This document shows, piece after piece, positions 1-6,289 of a stretch of DNA of 10,364 nt. The stretch is from CAMDPA01 sp050186055 (GTDB taxonomy: Bacteria > Pseudomonadota > Alphaproteobacteria > Rhizobiales > Hyphomicrobiaceae), in NCBI GenBank assembly GCA_050186055.1, contig JBFWYV010000183.1:1-10364 (forward strand), given 5' to 3'. The first letter of the stretch is position 1. Every line of letters starts with the position of its first letter. Made by a program: the position numbers and the translations under genes. The notes beneath the pieces were generated by a model that saw nothing but the letters and a program-made list of their open reading frames with translations, ran no database searches and had not been told where the DNA came from.

Positions 1-360
1 CAGGCCAGCGCGATGGTCAACTTTTCCCTCAAGCCGGACGGGGGCAGTACCCGGGTCGAAGTCGTCACTGACCTCAACATGACCGGAGCCGTCGCACAGT
101 ACGGCCGGGCTTCCGGGCTGATGAAGGAGATCGCCGGAGCGATCCTGTCCCAATTTGCGGATAATCTGCGCAAGGAAATTGAAGTCTCGGCGCCGCAGCC
201 AGCGACCGCGGCCGCTTCCACCGTATCCCAGGCTCCGGTTGCCAGCGAGCGTCCACCGACTCCCGCAGCGGCTGCCAGACCCGTGTCGGCTTTCTCGATC
301 TTATGGATTGCATTGAAATCATGGCTTGCCGGTCTTTTCGGACTCAAGAAGGAAAAATAG
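1..360 (+). CDS. CoxG-family (CO dehydrogenase subunit G / SRPBCC) protein, 3' part
   Basis: The reading frame is open from the first base (Q-A-S-A-M-V-N-F...) to a TAG stop at 358-360, so this is the last 119 residues of a longer gene beginning to the left. The segment reads as the final beta strands and long C-terminal helix of a CoxG-type SRPBCC domain: a strand with S-L-K-P-D-G-G-S-T-R, then the L-N-M-T-G-A-V-A-Q-Y-G-R turn and a helix ending F-A-D-N-L. An alanine/proline-rich linker follows (about residues 65-95 of the visible part), then a hydrophobic or amphipathic tail (F-S-I-L-W-I-A-L-K-S-W-L-A-G-L-F-G-L) and a lysine-rich end, fitting membrane attachment. In characterised systems CoxG recruits CO dehydrogenase to the membrane; distant paralogues accompany other Mo hydroxylases. 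Its own operon partners would lie upstream, outside the window. A Mo hydroxylase large subunit lies 6 kb to the right, but a link is only inferred. The internal ATG at 13 is not the real start. Confidence 0.8.
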   Translation, partial: QASAMVNFSLKPDGGSTRVEVVTDLNMTGAVAQYGRASGLMKEIAGAILSQFADNLRKEIEVSAPQPATAAASTVSQAPVASERPPTPAAAARPVSAFSILWIALKSWLAGLFGLKKEK

Positions 361-427
361 CAGTCTGCGCGGCGACGCCAAACTGCCCGTCGCACAAAAC
401 GCCGGCTGCGTCCGGTACACGGCATGA

Positions 428-921
428 TGCCGACTGAGTCATTTTTCGCAACTTTGGCCGGCGTTACGCGAGATCCTGCTCGCCGGGGAGGATGTCGCGC
501 TGGACATCTCGCTGGAAATCGGACAGTCATCCCGGCGAAGGCTGCACACGCATATCCTACTGTGCGGTCTGTTCGCCGTCCTCGAGGCCTTGCCGCAGCT
601 TTCCGCCCTGCTGGTGACCGGCAGGTCAATGATAAGGAATACTACGACGTCGTGGCCCGAACCGGTGATGTCCGCGGTCTGCTATGCCGGCGGGGCGTGC
701 GCTTCATCATCGACTGGGATATCGATCTGGGCCGGCACATCACGCACGACGTGCGCGTATTCAAGCCTCATCTGACCGGCCTGAAGAGCCCGGCCATCCG
801 TGTCCGGGATACTGACGAGATAGCGCGCATCAAGGATTTGCGTCGCTTCGATCCGCAGCAGTACGGCCTGTCTGCGTCCATTCCTCACACGATATACGCC
901 TGGCGCCTCAGCGGTTGCTGA
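428..921 (+). pseudogene. Frameshifted C-terminal remnant, possibly of a membrane glycosyltransferase-like protein
   Basis: Two frames share the coding signal. From about 460 to 615 the second frame has GC-rich third positions and reads like protein (L-W-P-A-L-R-E-I-L-L-A-G-E-D-V-A-L, then a hydrophobic helix L-L-C-G-L-F-A-V-L-E-A-L). The first frame, although open from 424, has poor codon use there. From about 616 the first frame becomes the good one (D-R-Q-V-N-D-K-E-Y-Y-D-V-V ... G-V-R-F-I-I-D-W-D-I ... I-Y-A-W-R-L) and runs to TGA at 919-921. A one-base deletion near 605-620 would explain the switch. A TM helix followed by a V-N-D-x-E-Y-Y-type segment and a short periplasmic domain ending in W-R-L recalls the C-terminus of GT39/PMT-type glycosyltransferases. 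That identification is tentative. At roughly 160 residues it is far shorter than such enzymes (about 500). Alternatives are a small intact gene starting further in, or a sequencing error. Confidence 0.4.
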
Positions 922-929
922 GACGCCAG
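900..929. terminator. Hairpin between convergent genes, possible bidirectional terminator
   Basis: Bases 900-912 and 917-929 form a 13-bp stem with one mismatch (C opposite A) and a GGTT loop. The hairpin overlaps the stop codon of the plus-strand remnant and lies 11 bases past the stop of the minus-strand binding-protein gene at 941. No run of T follows on either strand, so intrinsic termination would be weak. It may instead protect 3' ends. Confidence 0.45.
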
Positions 930-940
930 GGCAATAGGCT

Positions 941-2002
941 TTACTTCTTCTTGGCAGCTCCGGCGCCGGAGACCACGATCACTTCCGCCGCCTTCTTGAT
1001 GACGGCGGGTGAGGACTTGTGCAGGTCGGCGACCAGTTGCTCCATCTGCTTGCCCGACATTGGACGATAGATTTCGAGCTGGATCTTTTGAGCCTCGGCC
1101 AGGGCCTCCTTGTCCTTCACCATCGCGTCGAACGCAGCCCGATGCGCCGCCAGCATTTCGGCCGGCATGCCGGGAGGCCCGAAGATCGCGCGTCCCATTT
1201 TCTGAGGACTGAACACCAGCGCAAGCACGTCCTTCTCTTCCTGGCTCCGGGCGAGTTTGTCGAGCGTCGGAACGTTCGGCATTTCCTCATGCGGCTCGAA
1301 CGCGTATTGCAGGAGGATGTTGACTTTCTTTTCCTTCAGCCAGTCGGCCTTCACCGACCTCAGGGAACCATAGTTGTAGCCACCGATGCCCGCGACCTCG
1401 CCGCGGTCGACCGCCAGCACCTGGCCGGCGCTGCCACGATACCCGGTGATCACCTTGAACTTCATGCCGAGCAGGTTCTTCAACACGGTCGGCGAGATCG
1501 TCGAGATGTCGGTGGTTCCGCCCGAACCGACGACAAGCTCGTGCGTGTAAAGATCCTGAGCAGTCTTCACGGGGCTTGTATGCCACGCAATTGCCGTCGC
1601 CACCTCCGCATTCAGGCTGCCGATCCAGGACAGCTTGGCAGCCTCGTAGCGCGCACCCGGCGCTCCCAGGATTGCGTTCGTTGCAAGCTGACCCGGCCCC
1701 AGGCCGATTACGCTTCCGTCCTTCGGCTGCGCCGTAAACATCGAGTTCGTCATGGCGATGCCGGCAGCGCCCGGCATGTTCTGTACGACGACGTTCGGCT
1801 CCCCAGGCAGAAAACGCTTCAGATGCCTGCCATAGAAACGGGCATAAATGTCGTATCCGCCGCCGGCAGGATGCGACACCAGCAGCTTGACGCCCTTCGA
1901 TTTGAATAAATCAGCGACGCCATCGGCTTGTGCTCCAGGCGCTGCAGCAAACAGAATAGAAACGGCAGCGACCGCTGCTCCAGGGAATTTCATGAGCCTC
2001 AT
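941..2002 (-). CDS. Tripartite tricarboxylate transporter (Bug/TctC-type) periplasmic substrate-binding protein
   Basis: This 353-residue protein has a classic signal peptide: M-R-L-M-K, a hydrophobic core at 8-21, and a likely cleavage after A-P-G-A-Q-A (residue 26). The mature protein shows Bug-family landmarks: the ligand loop H-P-A-G-G-G-Y-D-I-Y-A-R (44-55, with D51 in the ligand-contacting position), N-M-P-G-A-A-G (75-81), V-G-S-G-G-T-T-D (158-165) and G-Y-R-G-S-A-G-Q (187-194). Bug proteins capture carboxylates and other small organic anions for TctA/TctB permeases. No such permease is encoded here, so this is an orphan receptor, common in bacteria rich in this family. The ATG at 2002 has a GGAG four bases upstream; a second in-frame ATG at 1993 is less well supported. 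It is the last gene of the minus-strand group, 198 bases after the UbiD-family gene, suggesting it imports the substrate of the neighbouring enzymes. The replacement of the usual Thr/Ser by Tyr in G-G-Y-D may mark a subfamily. Confidence 0.9.
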   Translation of the reverse strand: MRLMKFPGAAVAAVSILFAAAPGAQADGVADLFKSKGVKLLVSHPAGGGYDIYARFYGRHLKRFLPGEPNVVVQNMPGAAGIAMTNSMFTAQPKDGSVIGLGPGQLATNAILGAPGARYEAAKLSWIGSLNAEVATAIAWHTSPVKTAQDLYTHELVVGSGGTTDISTISPTVLKNLLGMKFKVITGYRGSAGQVLAVDRGEVAGIGGYNYGSLRSVKADWLKEKKVNILLQYAFEPHEEMPNVPTLDKLARSQEEKDVLALVFSPQKMGRAIFGPPGMPAEMLAAHRAAFDAMVKDKEALAEAQKIQLEIYRPMSGKQMEQLVADLHKSSPAVIKKAAEVIVVSGAGAAKKK

Positions 2003-2057
2003 GGATCTCCAACCTATGATGTTTCAATACAGACCGGTCACGCCGGCTTATCGCATA

Positions 2058-2099
2058 CCCCAGCCCTGATGGGTAGCGCAGTCGCGCAGGGATCTGGGG
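2058..2099. other. Imperfect inverted repeat between the UbiD-family and binding-protein genes
   Basis: CCCCAGCCCTG (2058-2068) pairs with CAGGG-AT-CTGGGG (2087-2099) as an 11-bp stem with a two-base bulge and an 18-base loop. A shorter competing pair, TACCC (2056-2060) with GGGTA (2071-2075), shares bases with it. It lies about 100 bases after the UbiD-family stop and 55 bases before the binding-protein start on the minus strand, with no T-run following. It could act as an attenuating or RNA-stabilising hairpin setting different levels of the two proteins, or as a protein-binding dyad. The rest of this 198-base gap also holds an 8-bp palindrome GACCGGTC at 2032-2039; no convincing promoter was recognised. 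Confidence 0.35.
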
Positions 2100-2200
2100 C
2101 GGCGGACCGCCACGCGGCTCCCCCTGAACCAGCAGAACGAGGCATAAATACGGAGCGCACCCGGGCATCGGCGCTGCATTTGCGGATCCGAGGCTGAGCG

Positions 2201-3868
2201 CTAATGGCCTCCGCCGCCGTCCTTCTTCCTCGTGCTGCCACGGCCTATCTCGGTATTCATGCCCACGTCACTGCGCCGCTGCTGTGCGATGATCTCGCCT
2301 GTCGTCCAATAGTCGCCTTTCACGGCACGCTGAGCCTGCACCTCGAAATCCTCAGTCCAATCCCCGAGCGAATAGCCGAACCACGGCGATTGCGGCTTCA
2401 CCTCCGGCAGGCCGAGCTCCTGCCAGATCTCCTTTGCCCGCTCCATGTACTCCCGCTTGGGCAGCGAGATCGGCGGGAAATCCTCCTTCAGCGTGGCATC
2501 GAAGCAGACGGAAGCATCGATACCGCCGTTACGCTGGCTGCGCGGCCCATGCCCCTGGTCGCGATGCTGCAGGATCTGCACGTCCAACACCGGATTGCAC
2601 CGGTAGGCCATCGCCCACCACACGGCATCCATGTTCTCCGGGTCGATATCGTCATTGATGGCGACGACGAACTTGCCCATCGCACGGTTCTGCCCGAGCA
2701 GGCCGTAGATCGCGCGCCAGACCTCGACGGAAGGGGCGTCGCGCTCGATTACCAGCACGACGAGTTTCCTCAGATTGGTCAATGGCTCGTGCAGGAACAC
2801 GCGCTTGACGCACTTGAGCCCTAGTCCATTGCGCAACGCATTGAGCAGCATCGGCTCCATGCCGACCTTCTTGATCAGGCTCGATTCCGACGGCGTCACC
2901 TGCGAGATGATCGACGTCAATATCGCATCCTTCTTTCGCGTGATGCAGGTCACATCCATCAGCGCGTTGTATTCCTGCAGGTTGACATGGCCGTGGCTCT
3001 CGCCGAACGGCGCTTCCGGCTCCAGCCATTCCGTATCGATATAGCCCTCGATGACGATTTCGGCCTCCGCCGGCACCAGCAGATCGACGGTTTTCGCCTT
3101 CACCACATTGATGGGGGAGCCGACAAGCCCACCTGCGACGGACAGTTCATCGACGTGCTCGGGCAGCTTCTGGTTGGAGGTGAACGTGATGCAGGGCGGC
3201 GCGCCGAGAACCACGGCTGCCGGCATCTTCTTGCCCATTTTCTTGTATTTCAGCCAGTGCGTGTAGATGCCCGGACGCAGCTCCAGCGATGGGTTCATGC
3301 CCATCCGTTTGCGCGTCTTGATCTGGCCGCGATAGTTCCCGAGATTCTGGACGCCGGTATCCGGATCCTTGGTGATGTACTGCGACAGAGTCGTATACGG
3401 AGCGTTGTCCCATCCCGGCGTGGAAATCGGCACCGGAATCTGATCGAGCCCCATTCCCTCGCGATCGAGATCGGCGCCCTGGATCACGATCTCCTGACAC
3501 GGCGCGCTCTCGACCACATGCGGCGGAATAGGATTGTTCTCCGCCCGCACCCAAGTCTCCGCGATCTGGTCGAGCGGGCAGCCCAGCCCGATGCGATAGA
3601 TCTCTCGGCTCGCGGCCAGTCCGCCGACGATCACCGGAATGTCGTACGTCTTTCCCTTCGCATCCTTGACGTTGGTGAACAGGAACGCCTTTCTCTCATG
3701 CTCCGGAAACCCGCCGCGGAACTGCCAGCGCACCAGCGGGTGCATCTCCGTGTCCTTGCAGATCGCGCGGTCCACCTCGACCAGCACGCCGGCGCGGCGA
3801 AGGGCATCGATATGGTCGTGCAGATCAGGGTAAGAGCGCTTGGGAAGGGAGGATTTGGTCTTGGGCAT
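2201..3868 (-). CDS. UbiD-family (prenylated-FMN-dependent) decarboxylase
   Basis: This 555-residue protein belongs to the UbiD/Fdc1 family, cytoplasmic enzymes that reversibly decarboxylate aromatic, heteroaromatic or alpha,beta-unsaturated acids with prenylated FMN supplied by a UbiX partner (not in the window). The catalytic set is present. N-L-G-N-Y-R (175-180) carries the metal/cofactor Asn and Arg180 (Fdc1 R173). T-H-W (203-205) is the likely metal-ligand His region. V-D-E-L at 239-242 holds a Glu matching Fdc1 E233. E-P-E-A-P-F-G-E (283-290) gives the E-x-P-x-G-E signature with Glu285 and Glu290 (Fdc1 E277/E282). V-P-A-E-A-E-I-V-I-E-G precedes it as usual. The usual G-D-P turn is replaced by G-A-P-P (222-225). 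It is somewhat longer than E. coli UbiD (497) because of a C-terminal extension ending in basic and glycine residues. The ATG at 3868 has AAGG seven bases upstream. Context (binding protein, two hydrolases, Mo hydroxylase) points to catabolism, not ubiquinone synthesis. The substrate cannot be read from the sequence. Confidence 0.93.
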   Translation of the reverse strand: MPKTKSSLPKRSYPDLHDHIDALRRAGVLVEVDRAICKDTEMHPLVRWQFRGGFPEHERKAFLFTNVKDAKGKTYDIPVIVGGLAASREIYRIGLGCPLDQIAETWVRAENNPIPPHVVESAPCQEIVIQGADLDREGMGLDQIPVPISTPGWDNAPYTTLSQYITKDPDTGVQNLGNYRGQIKTRKRMGMNPSLELRPGIYTHWLKYKKMGKKMPAAVVLGAPPCITFTSNQKLPEHVDELSVAGGLVGSPINVVKAKTVDLLVPAEAEIVIEGYIDTEWLEPEAPFGESHGHVNLQEYNALMDVTCITRKKDAILTSIISQVTPSESSLIKKVGMEPMLLNALRNGLGLKCVKRVFLHEPLTNLRKLVVLVIERDAPSVEVWRAIYGLLGQNRAMGKFVVAINDDIDPENMDAVWWAMAYRCNPVLDVQILQHRDQGHGPRSQRNGGIDASVCFDATLKEDFPPISLPKREYMERAKEIWQELGLPEVKPQSPWFGYSLGDWTEDFEVQAQRAVKGDYWTTGEIIAQQRRSDVGMNTEIGRGSTRKKDGGGGH

Positions 3869-3920
3869 TGAGAAACCTTGCAGGCTGGAAGACGATAGCC
3901 CCTCTCAAGCACATTACGCA

Positions 3921-3955
3921 CGGCTTGGCGAGCCGGCCATGCGGCGCACCGGCTC
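3921..3955. promoter_or_regulatory. Possible control region upstream of the UbiD-family gene
   Basis: The 125-base gap between the hydrolase stop (3994) and the UbiD-family start (3868) contains CGGCTTGGCGA at 3921-3931. The same 11 bases occur, in the same orientation, at 6221-6231 in the divergent promoter region. Overlapping it is a dyad GAGCCGG (3930-3936) / CCGGCTC (3949-3955) with a 12-base spacer. This could be an operator, a leader hairpin or chance in GC-rich DNA. No clear -35/-10 pair was recognised. Confidence 0.25.
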
Positions 3956-3993
3956 CGATCGTGACCGACGCCCGAAGGCTTGGAGAGACCCGA

Positions 3994-4830
3994 TCAGCCG
4001 GCGAGGGCCCGGACGGTCTTGACCAGGACCCCGTCCGGCCGCTGCAGTTCGTCCAGGATCGTGAAATGGTTGGCCCCGGCCACCGGGATGAGATCCCCGA
4101 CTGCATGCGCCGCCGCCCGCTTTTCGTGCAGCGCGCGTGCATCGCCGACAAGCGCGGGCAGCTCAAGCGAGCCATATGCGATGGACATCGGCTTTTGCAC
4201 AACCGGTTGCCGCAGCGGCGACAGACGGGCCAGTTCCTCGTCCGTCAGCTTGAGATTGTCGTTGAGGCCCGTGTCGCGAATGGGCCCAAGCTCGTAGACT
4301 CCCGACACCGCAAGTCCAGCCGTTACTGCGGGATGTGCGAGGCAATGGGCGGTCAGATGTCCGCCCGCCGACCACCCCGATAGTACAATCTTGCCGCCGG
4401 CTATCCCCTCCGACGGGCCTTTGTCGTGCAGCCAGTCGAGTGCCCGGTTGATCTCTTCCGCGATGGCTGACAGCGACACCTCGGGCGCCAGCGTGTGGCT
4501 CGGCAGCGCCGCCGCCCAGCCATGCGCGCGGATTCCCTCCGCGAGATGCGCGAAATCCTCGCGCGAGTTGCGCTGCCAATAGCCGCCATGGATGAAGACC
4601 AGCGTCGGGGCGTTGACGTCGTCAGCGGGGAACAGGTCCCATTTCTGGCGCGGCAGCTCGCCGTACGCTCGATCCAGCCCCGCGGGATAGCGGGCCCGAT
4701 ACGCCTGGGCGGCCTCGTTACGGGCGGCGATCAGGCTGGGACTGTCCGCAACCGCACTATTGTTGTCATAGGCGGCATTGCGCTCGGCCTTGGTCAGGGC
4801 CGCCCATCCGCCGCGCCAGTCTGCAACCAT
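3994..4830 (-). CDS. Alpha/beta hydrolase, arylformamidase (kynurenine formamidase)-like
   Basis: This 278-residue soluble enzyme has the alpha/beta-hydrolase layout. H-G-G-Y-W at 81-85 forms the oxyanion hole (the HGGXW motif typical of kynurenine formamidase and related esterases). The nucleophile elbow G-W-S-A-G-G is at 152-157 with Ser154. G-S-L-E (220-223) probably provides the acid Glu223, and N-H-F (254-256) provides the catalytic His255. No signal peptide is present. Family members hydrolyse N-formyl amides or short esters. The ATG at 4830 has GAGG eight bases upstream and lies only 20 bases after the amidohydrolase stop, so the two are almost certainly cotranscribed. No tryptophan-pathway genes (kynU, kynA) are present, so a kynurenine role is unlikely. 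A role in cleaving an amide or ester product made by the adjacent amidohydrolase, UbiD or Mo enzyme is inferred from context, by analogy with the alpha/beta-hydrolase N-formylmaleamate deformylase of nicotinate degradation. Confidence 0.85.
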   Translation of the reverse strand: MVADWRGGWAALTKAERNAAYDNNSAVADSPSLIAARNEAAQAYRARYPAGLDRAYGELPRQKWDLFPADDVNAPTLVFIHGGYWQRNSREDFAHLAEGIRAHGWAAALPSHTLAPEVSLSAIAEEINRALDWLHDKGPSEGIAGGKIVLSGWSAGGHLTAHCLAHPAVTAGLAVSGVYELGPIRDTGLNDNLKLTDEELARLSPLRQPVVQKPMSIAYGSLELPALVGDARALHEKRAAAHAVGDLIPVAGANHFTILDELQRPDGVLVKTVRALAG

Positions 4831-4850
4831 CGCGTTAACCTCGCTCCGGC

Positions 4851-6131
4851 TCAGGCCGCGATCGCCGCAGGCAGGATCGGCGCGGTGGCGTCATAGCGCG
4901 TGCCGGCGCGCAGACAGAACGCCGGCATCAGCAGCCGTTCGGCGACCACCTCCGTCTTCTCGTTGTCCATCAGTTTGAACCGGCCGCGCACATCGTTGAG
5001 CACCGAGATATCGGCCGTCATGCCCGGCCGCAATGCACCGAGTTCCGACTCCAGCCCGATCATCTTGGCCGCATTGCTGGTCACCATCGGCACCACCTCC
5101 TCCAGCGTGAGCCCCAGCGCCAGCATCGAGCTCATCGCCTGGGTCAGGCTGAACCGTGCCTGGCCGGCAAACGGGTGGTTCTCATCGTCCGGATGCAGAC
5201 CGCCCGGCGTGCCTGGCGGTGGCGGAACGTACGTGTTGTAACCGTGCATATCGGCGCCCAGCGTATCCGGCACGATGCCGGCGGCGAGCGCAATGCGGGC
5301 CAGCCGGTAGGAGAAGTGGCTGCCGTGGCCGACATCGACCTTCAGCCCCATATCCAGCGCCTTGCGCACGATCGGATGCACCTTGCCGTCCTTGTCCACG
5401 AAACCGCCGGGATGGCGCGTGAACGGATGAGCCAGGATGTCCCCCGGCCGCAGGATCTTCACGACCTGCTCGATGATCGTATCGGCGTCGAAGCCGCCTG
5501 CGCCCTCGGGCGGCAGGCTCCAGAGCTGCCCGAAATGCACATAAAGCGGCAGGTTGGCATCGCGTGCGATCGAGGCCGACAGTTCGATCACCTTCGTGCC
5601 ATACCGCGCGAAGCCGCCGATCTCAGCGTGGCCCTTGACGCCTTTCACCAGGTCGGCGTTGGCTTTCGCCGCCGAGATGGTCGCCCTGGGATCGAGAAGA
5701 TTGGGCGCATACAGCTCCGGGTAATAATGCCCCTCCATGCCGCCGACGAGATATGCGGAGATGAACGCGTAGACGCGGGTCTTGGCCGGTTCGACGATGA
5801 AATGGCGGAACCCCGGCAGCGTCATGCACGACGGACCGCCCTGGTCGATCAGCGCCGTAACGCCGCTCTCGACACCGCACATATCCGCATCGAGACCGAA
5901 CCGTCCGGTCACGTACTTGTAGACATGTGCGTGCGTATCGATCATGCCGGGCAGAACAACCTTGCCCTTGGCGTCGATCACCTGCTTCGCGGAGGTCGGC
6001 AGAATGTCCTTCTGGACCGCCGCGATCTTGCCGTCGGCTATGGCAATGTCCATGATGCAGTTCACGCCGGAGGCCGGACAGACGACGTGCCCGCCTTTCA
6101 GAATGGCATCATACGCCGGTGCCGCGCTCAT
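4851..6131 (-). CDS. Metal-dependent amidohydrolase (amidohydrolase/deacetylase-type, dihydroorotase-like)
   Basis: This TIM-barrel metallohydrolase of the amidohydrolase superfamily has 426 residues from the chosen start. The N-terminal beta-sandwich part (A-I-L-K-G-G-H-V-V-C-P) leads into V-L-P-G-M-I-D-T-H-A-H-V, with metal ligands H67 and H69. K166 (G-V-K-G-H-A-E) is the probable carboxylated bridging lysine, H199 (Y-V-H-F-G) and H235 (L-A-H-P-F) the further ligands, and D294 (P-D-T-L-G-A-D-M-H) the catalytic Asp. The C-terminus carries the usual L-R-P-G-M-T-A-D-I-S-V-L. Relatives hydrolyse cyclic amides, imides or N-acyl groups; the exact substrate is unknown. Two starts are possible: ATG 6149 adds six residues but lacks a ribosome site, whereas ATG 6131 has GGAG seven bases upstream and is preferred. 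It is the first gene of the minus-strand group and diverges from the Mo hydroxylase gene, so both probably answer to one regulator. No signal peptide is seen. Confidence 0.88.
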   Translation of the reverse strand: MSAAPAYDAILKGGHVVCPASGVNCIMDIAIADGKIAAVQKDILPTSAKQVIDAKGKVVLPGMIDTHAHVYKYVTGRFGLDADMCGVESGVTALIDQGGPSCMTLPGFRHFIVEPAKTRVYAFISAYLVGGMEGHYYPELYAPNLLDPRATISAAKANADLVKGVKGHAEIGGFARYGTKVIELSASIARDANLPLYVHFGQLWSLPPEGAGGFDADTIIEQVVKILRPGDILAHPFTRHPGGFVDKDGKVHPIVRKALDMGLKVDVGHGSHFSYRLARIALAAGIVPDTLGADMHGYNTYVPPPPGTPGGLHPDDENHPFAGQARFSLTQAMSSMLALGLTLEEVVPMVTSNAAKMIGLESELGALRPGMTADISVLNDVRGRFKLMDNEKTEVVAERLLMPAFCLRAGTRYDATAPILPAAIAA

Positions 6132-6150
6132 CTCGGATCTCCGTTCCATT

Positions 6151-6231
6151 GGCTCTGATCCAAAAAGCTAGCACGGGCCGGCACGGAGTGCGAGCGGGTC
6201 GAAGCCATCGCCATCAGAGCCGGCTTGGCGA
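6151..6231. promoter_or_regulatory. Divergent promoter region with inverted and direct repeats
   Basis: The 158 bases between the amidohydrolase start (6131) and the Mo hydroxylase start (6290) must contain both divergent promoters. Visible elements are a perfect 9-bp inverted repeat GGCTCTGAT (6151-6159) / ATCAGAGCC (6213-6221) with a 53-base spacer, and a direct repeat GCACGG at 6171 and 6181, ten bases apart. CGGCTTGGCGA at 6221-6231 is shared with the gap upstream of the UbiD-family gene. A regulator binding site is plausible, but no regulator gene is present here and no sigma-70 hexamers stand out. Confidence 0.35.
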
Positions 6232-6289
6232 AGCGATCAATACCCGTCTATGTTCGGCTGACGACGTGTCCAGCATGCAAGGAGGCCAC

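Noticed and set aside
372..393. Small hairpin GCGACG / CGTCGC after the CoxG-family stop as a terminator
   Set aside because: Only six base pairs with a ten-base loop and no T-run; too weak to call in GC-rich DNA.
1019..1909. A 296-codon plus-strand frame opposite the binding-protein gene, with a similar one at 2987-3871 opposite the UbiD-family gene
   Set aside because: Both are antisense to well-supported proteins and are explained by codon bias.
2201..3868. Identification as the ubiquinone-biosynthesis enzyme UbiD
   Set aside because: The neighbours are transport and catabolic genes, and the protein is longer and divergent from the E. coli enzyme; only family membership is supported.
5175..6158. 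A 327-codon plus-strand frame opposite the amidohydrolase
   Set aside because: The minus-strand frame carries all metal ligands of the amidohydrolase family in order; the plus-strand product has no recognisable features.
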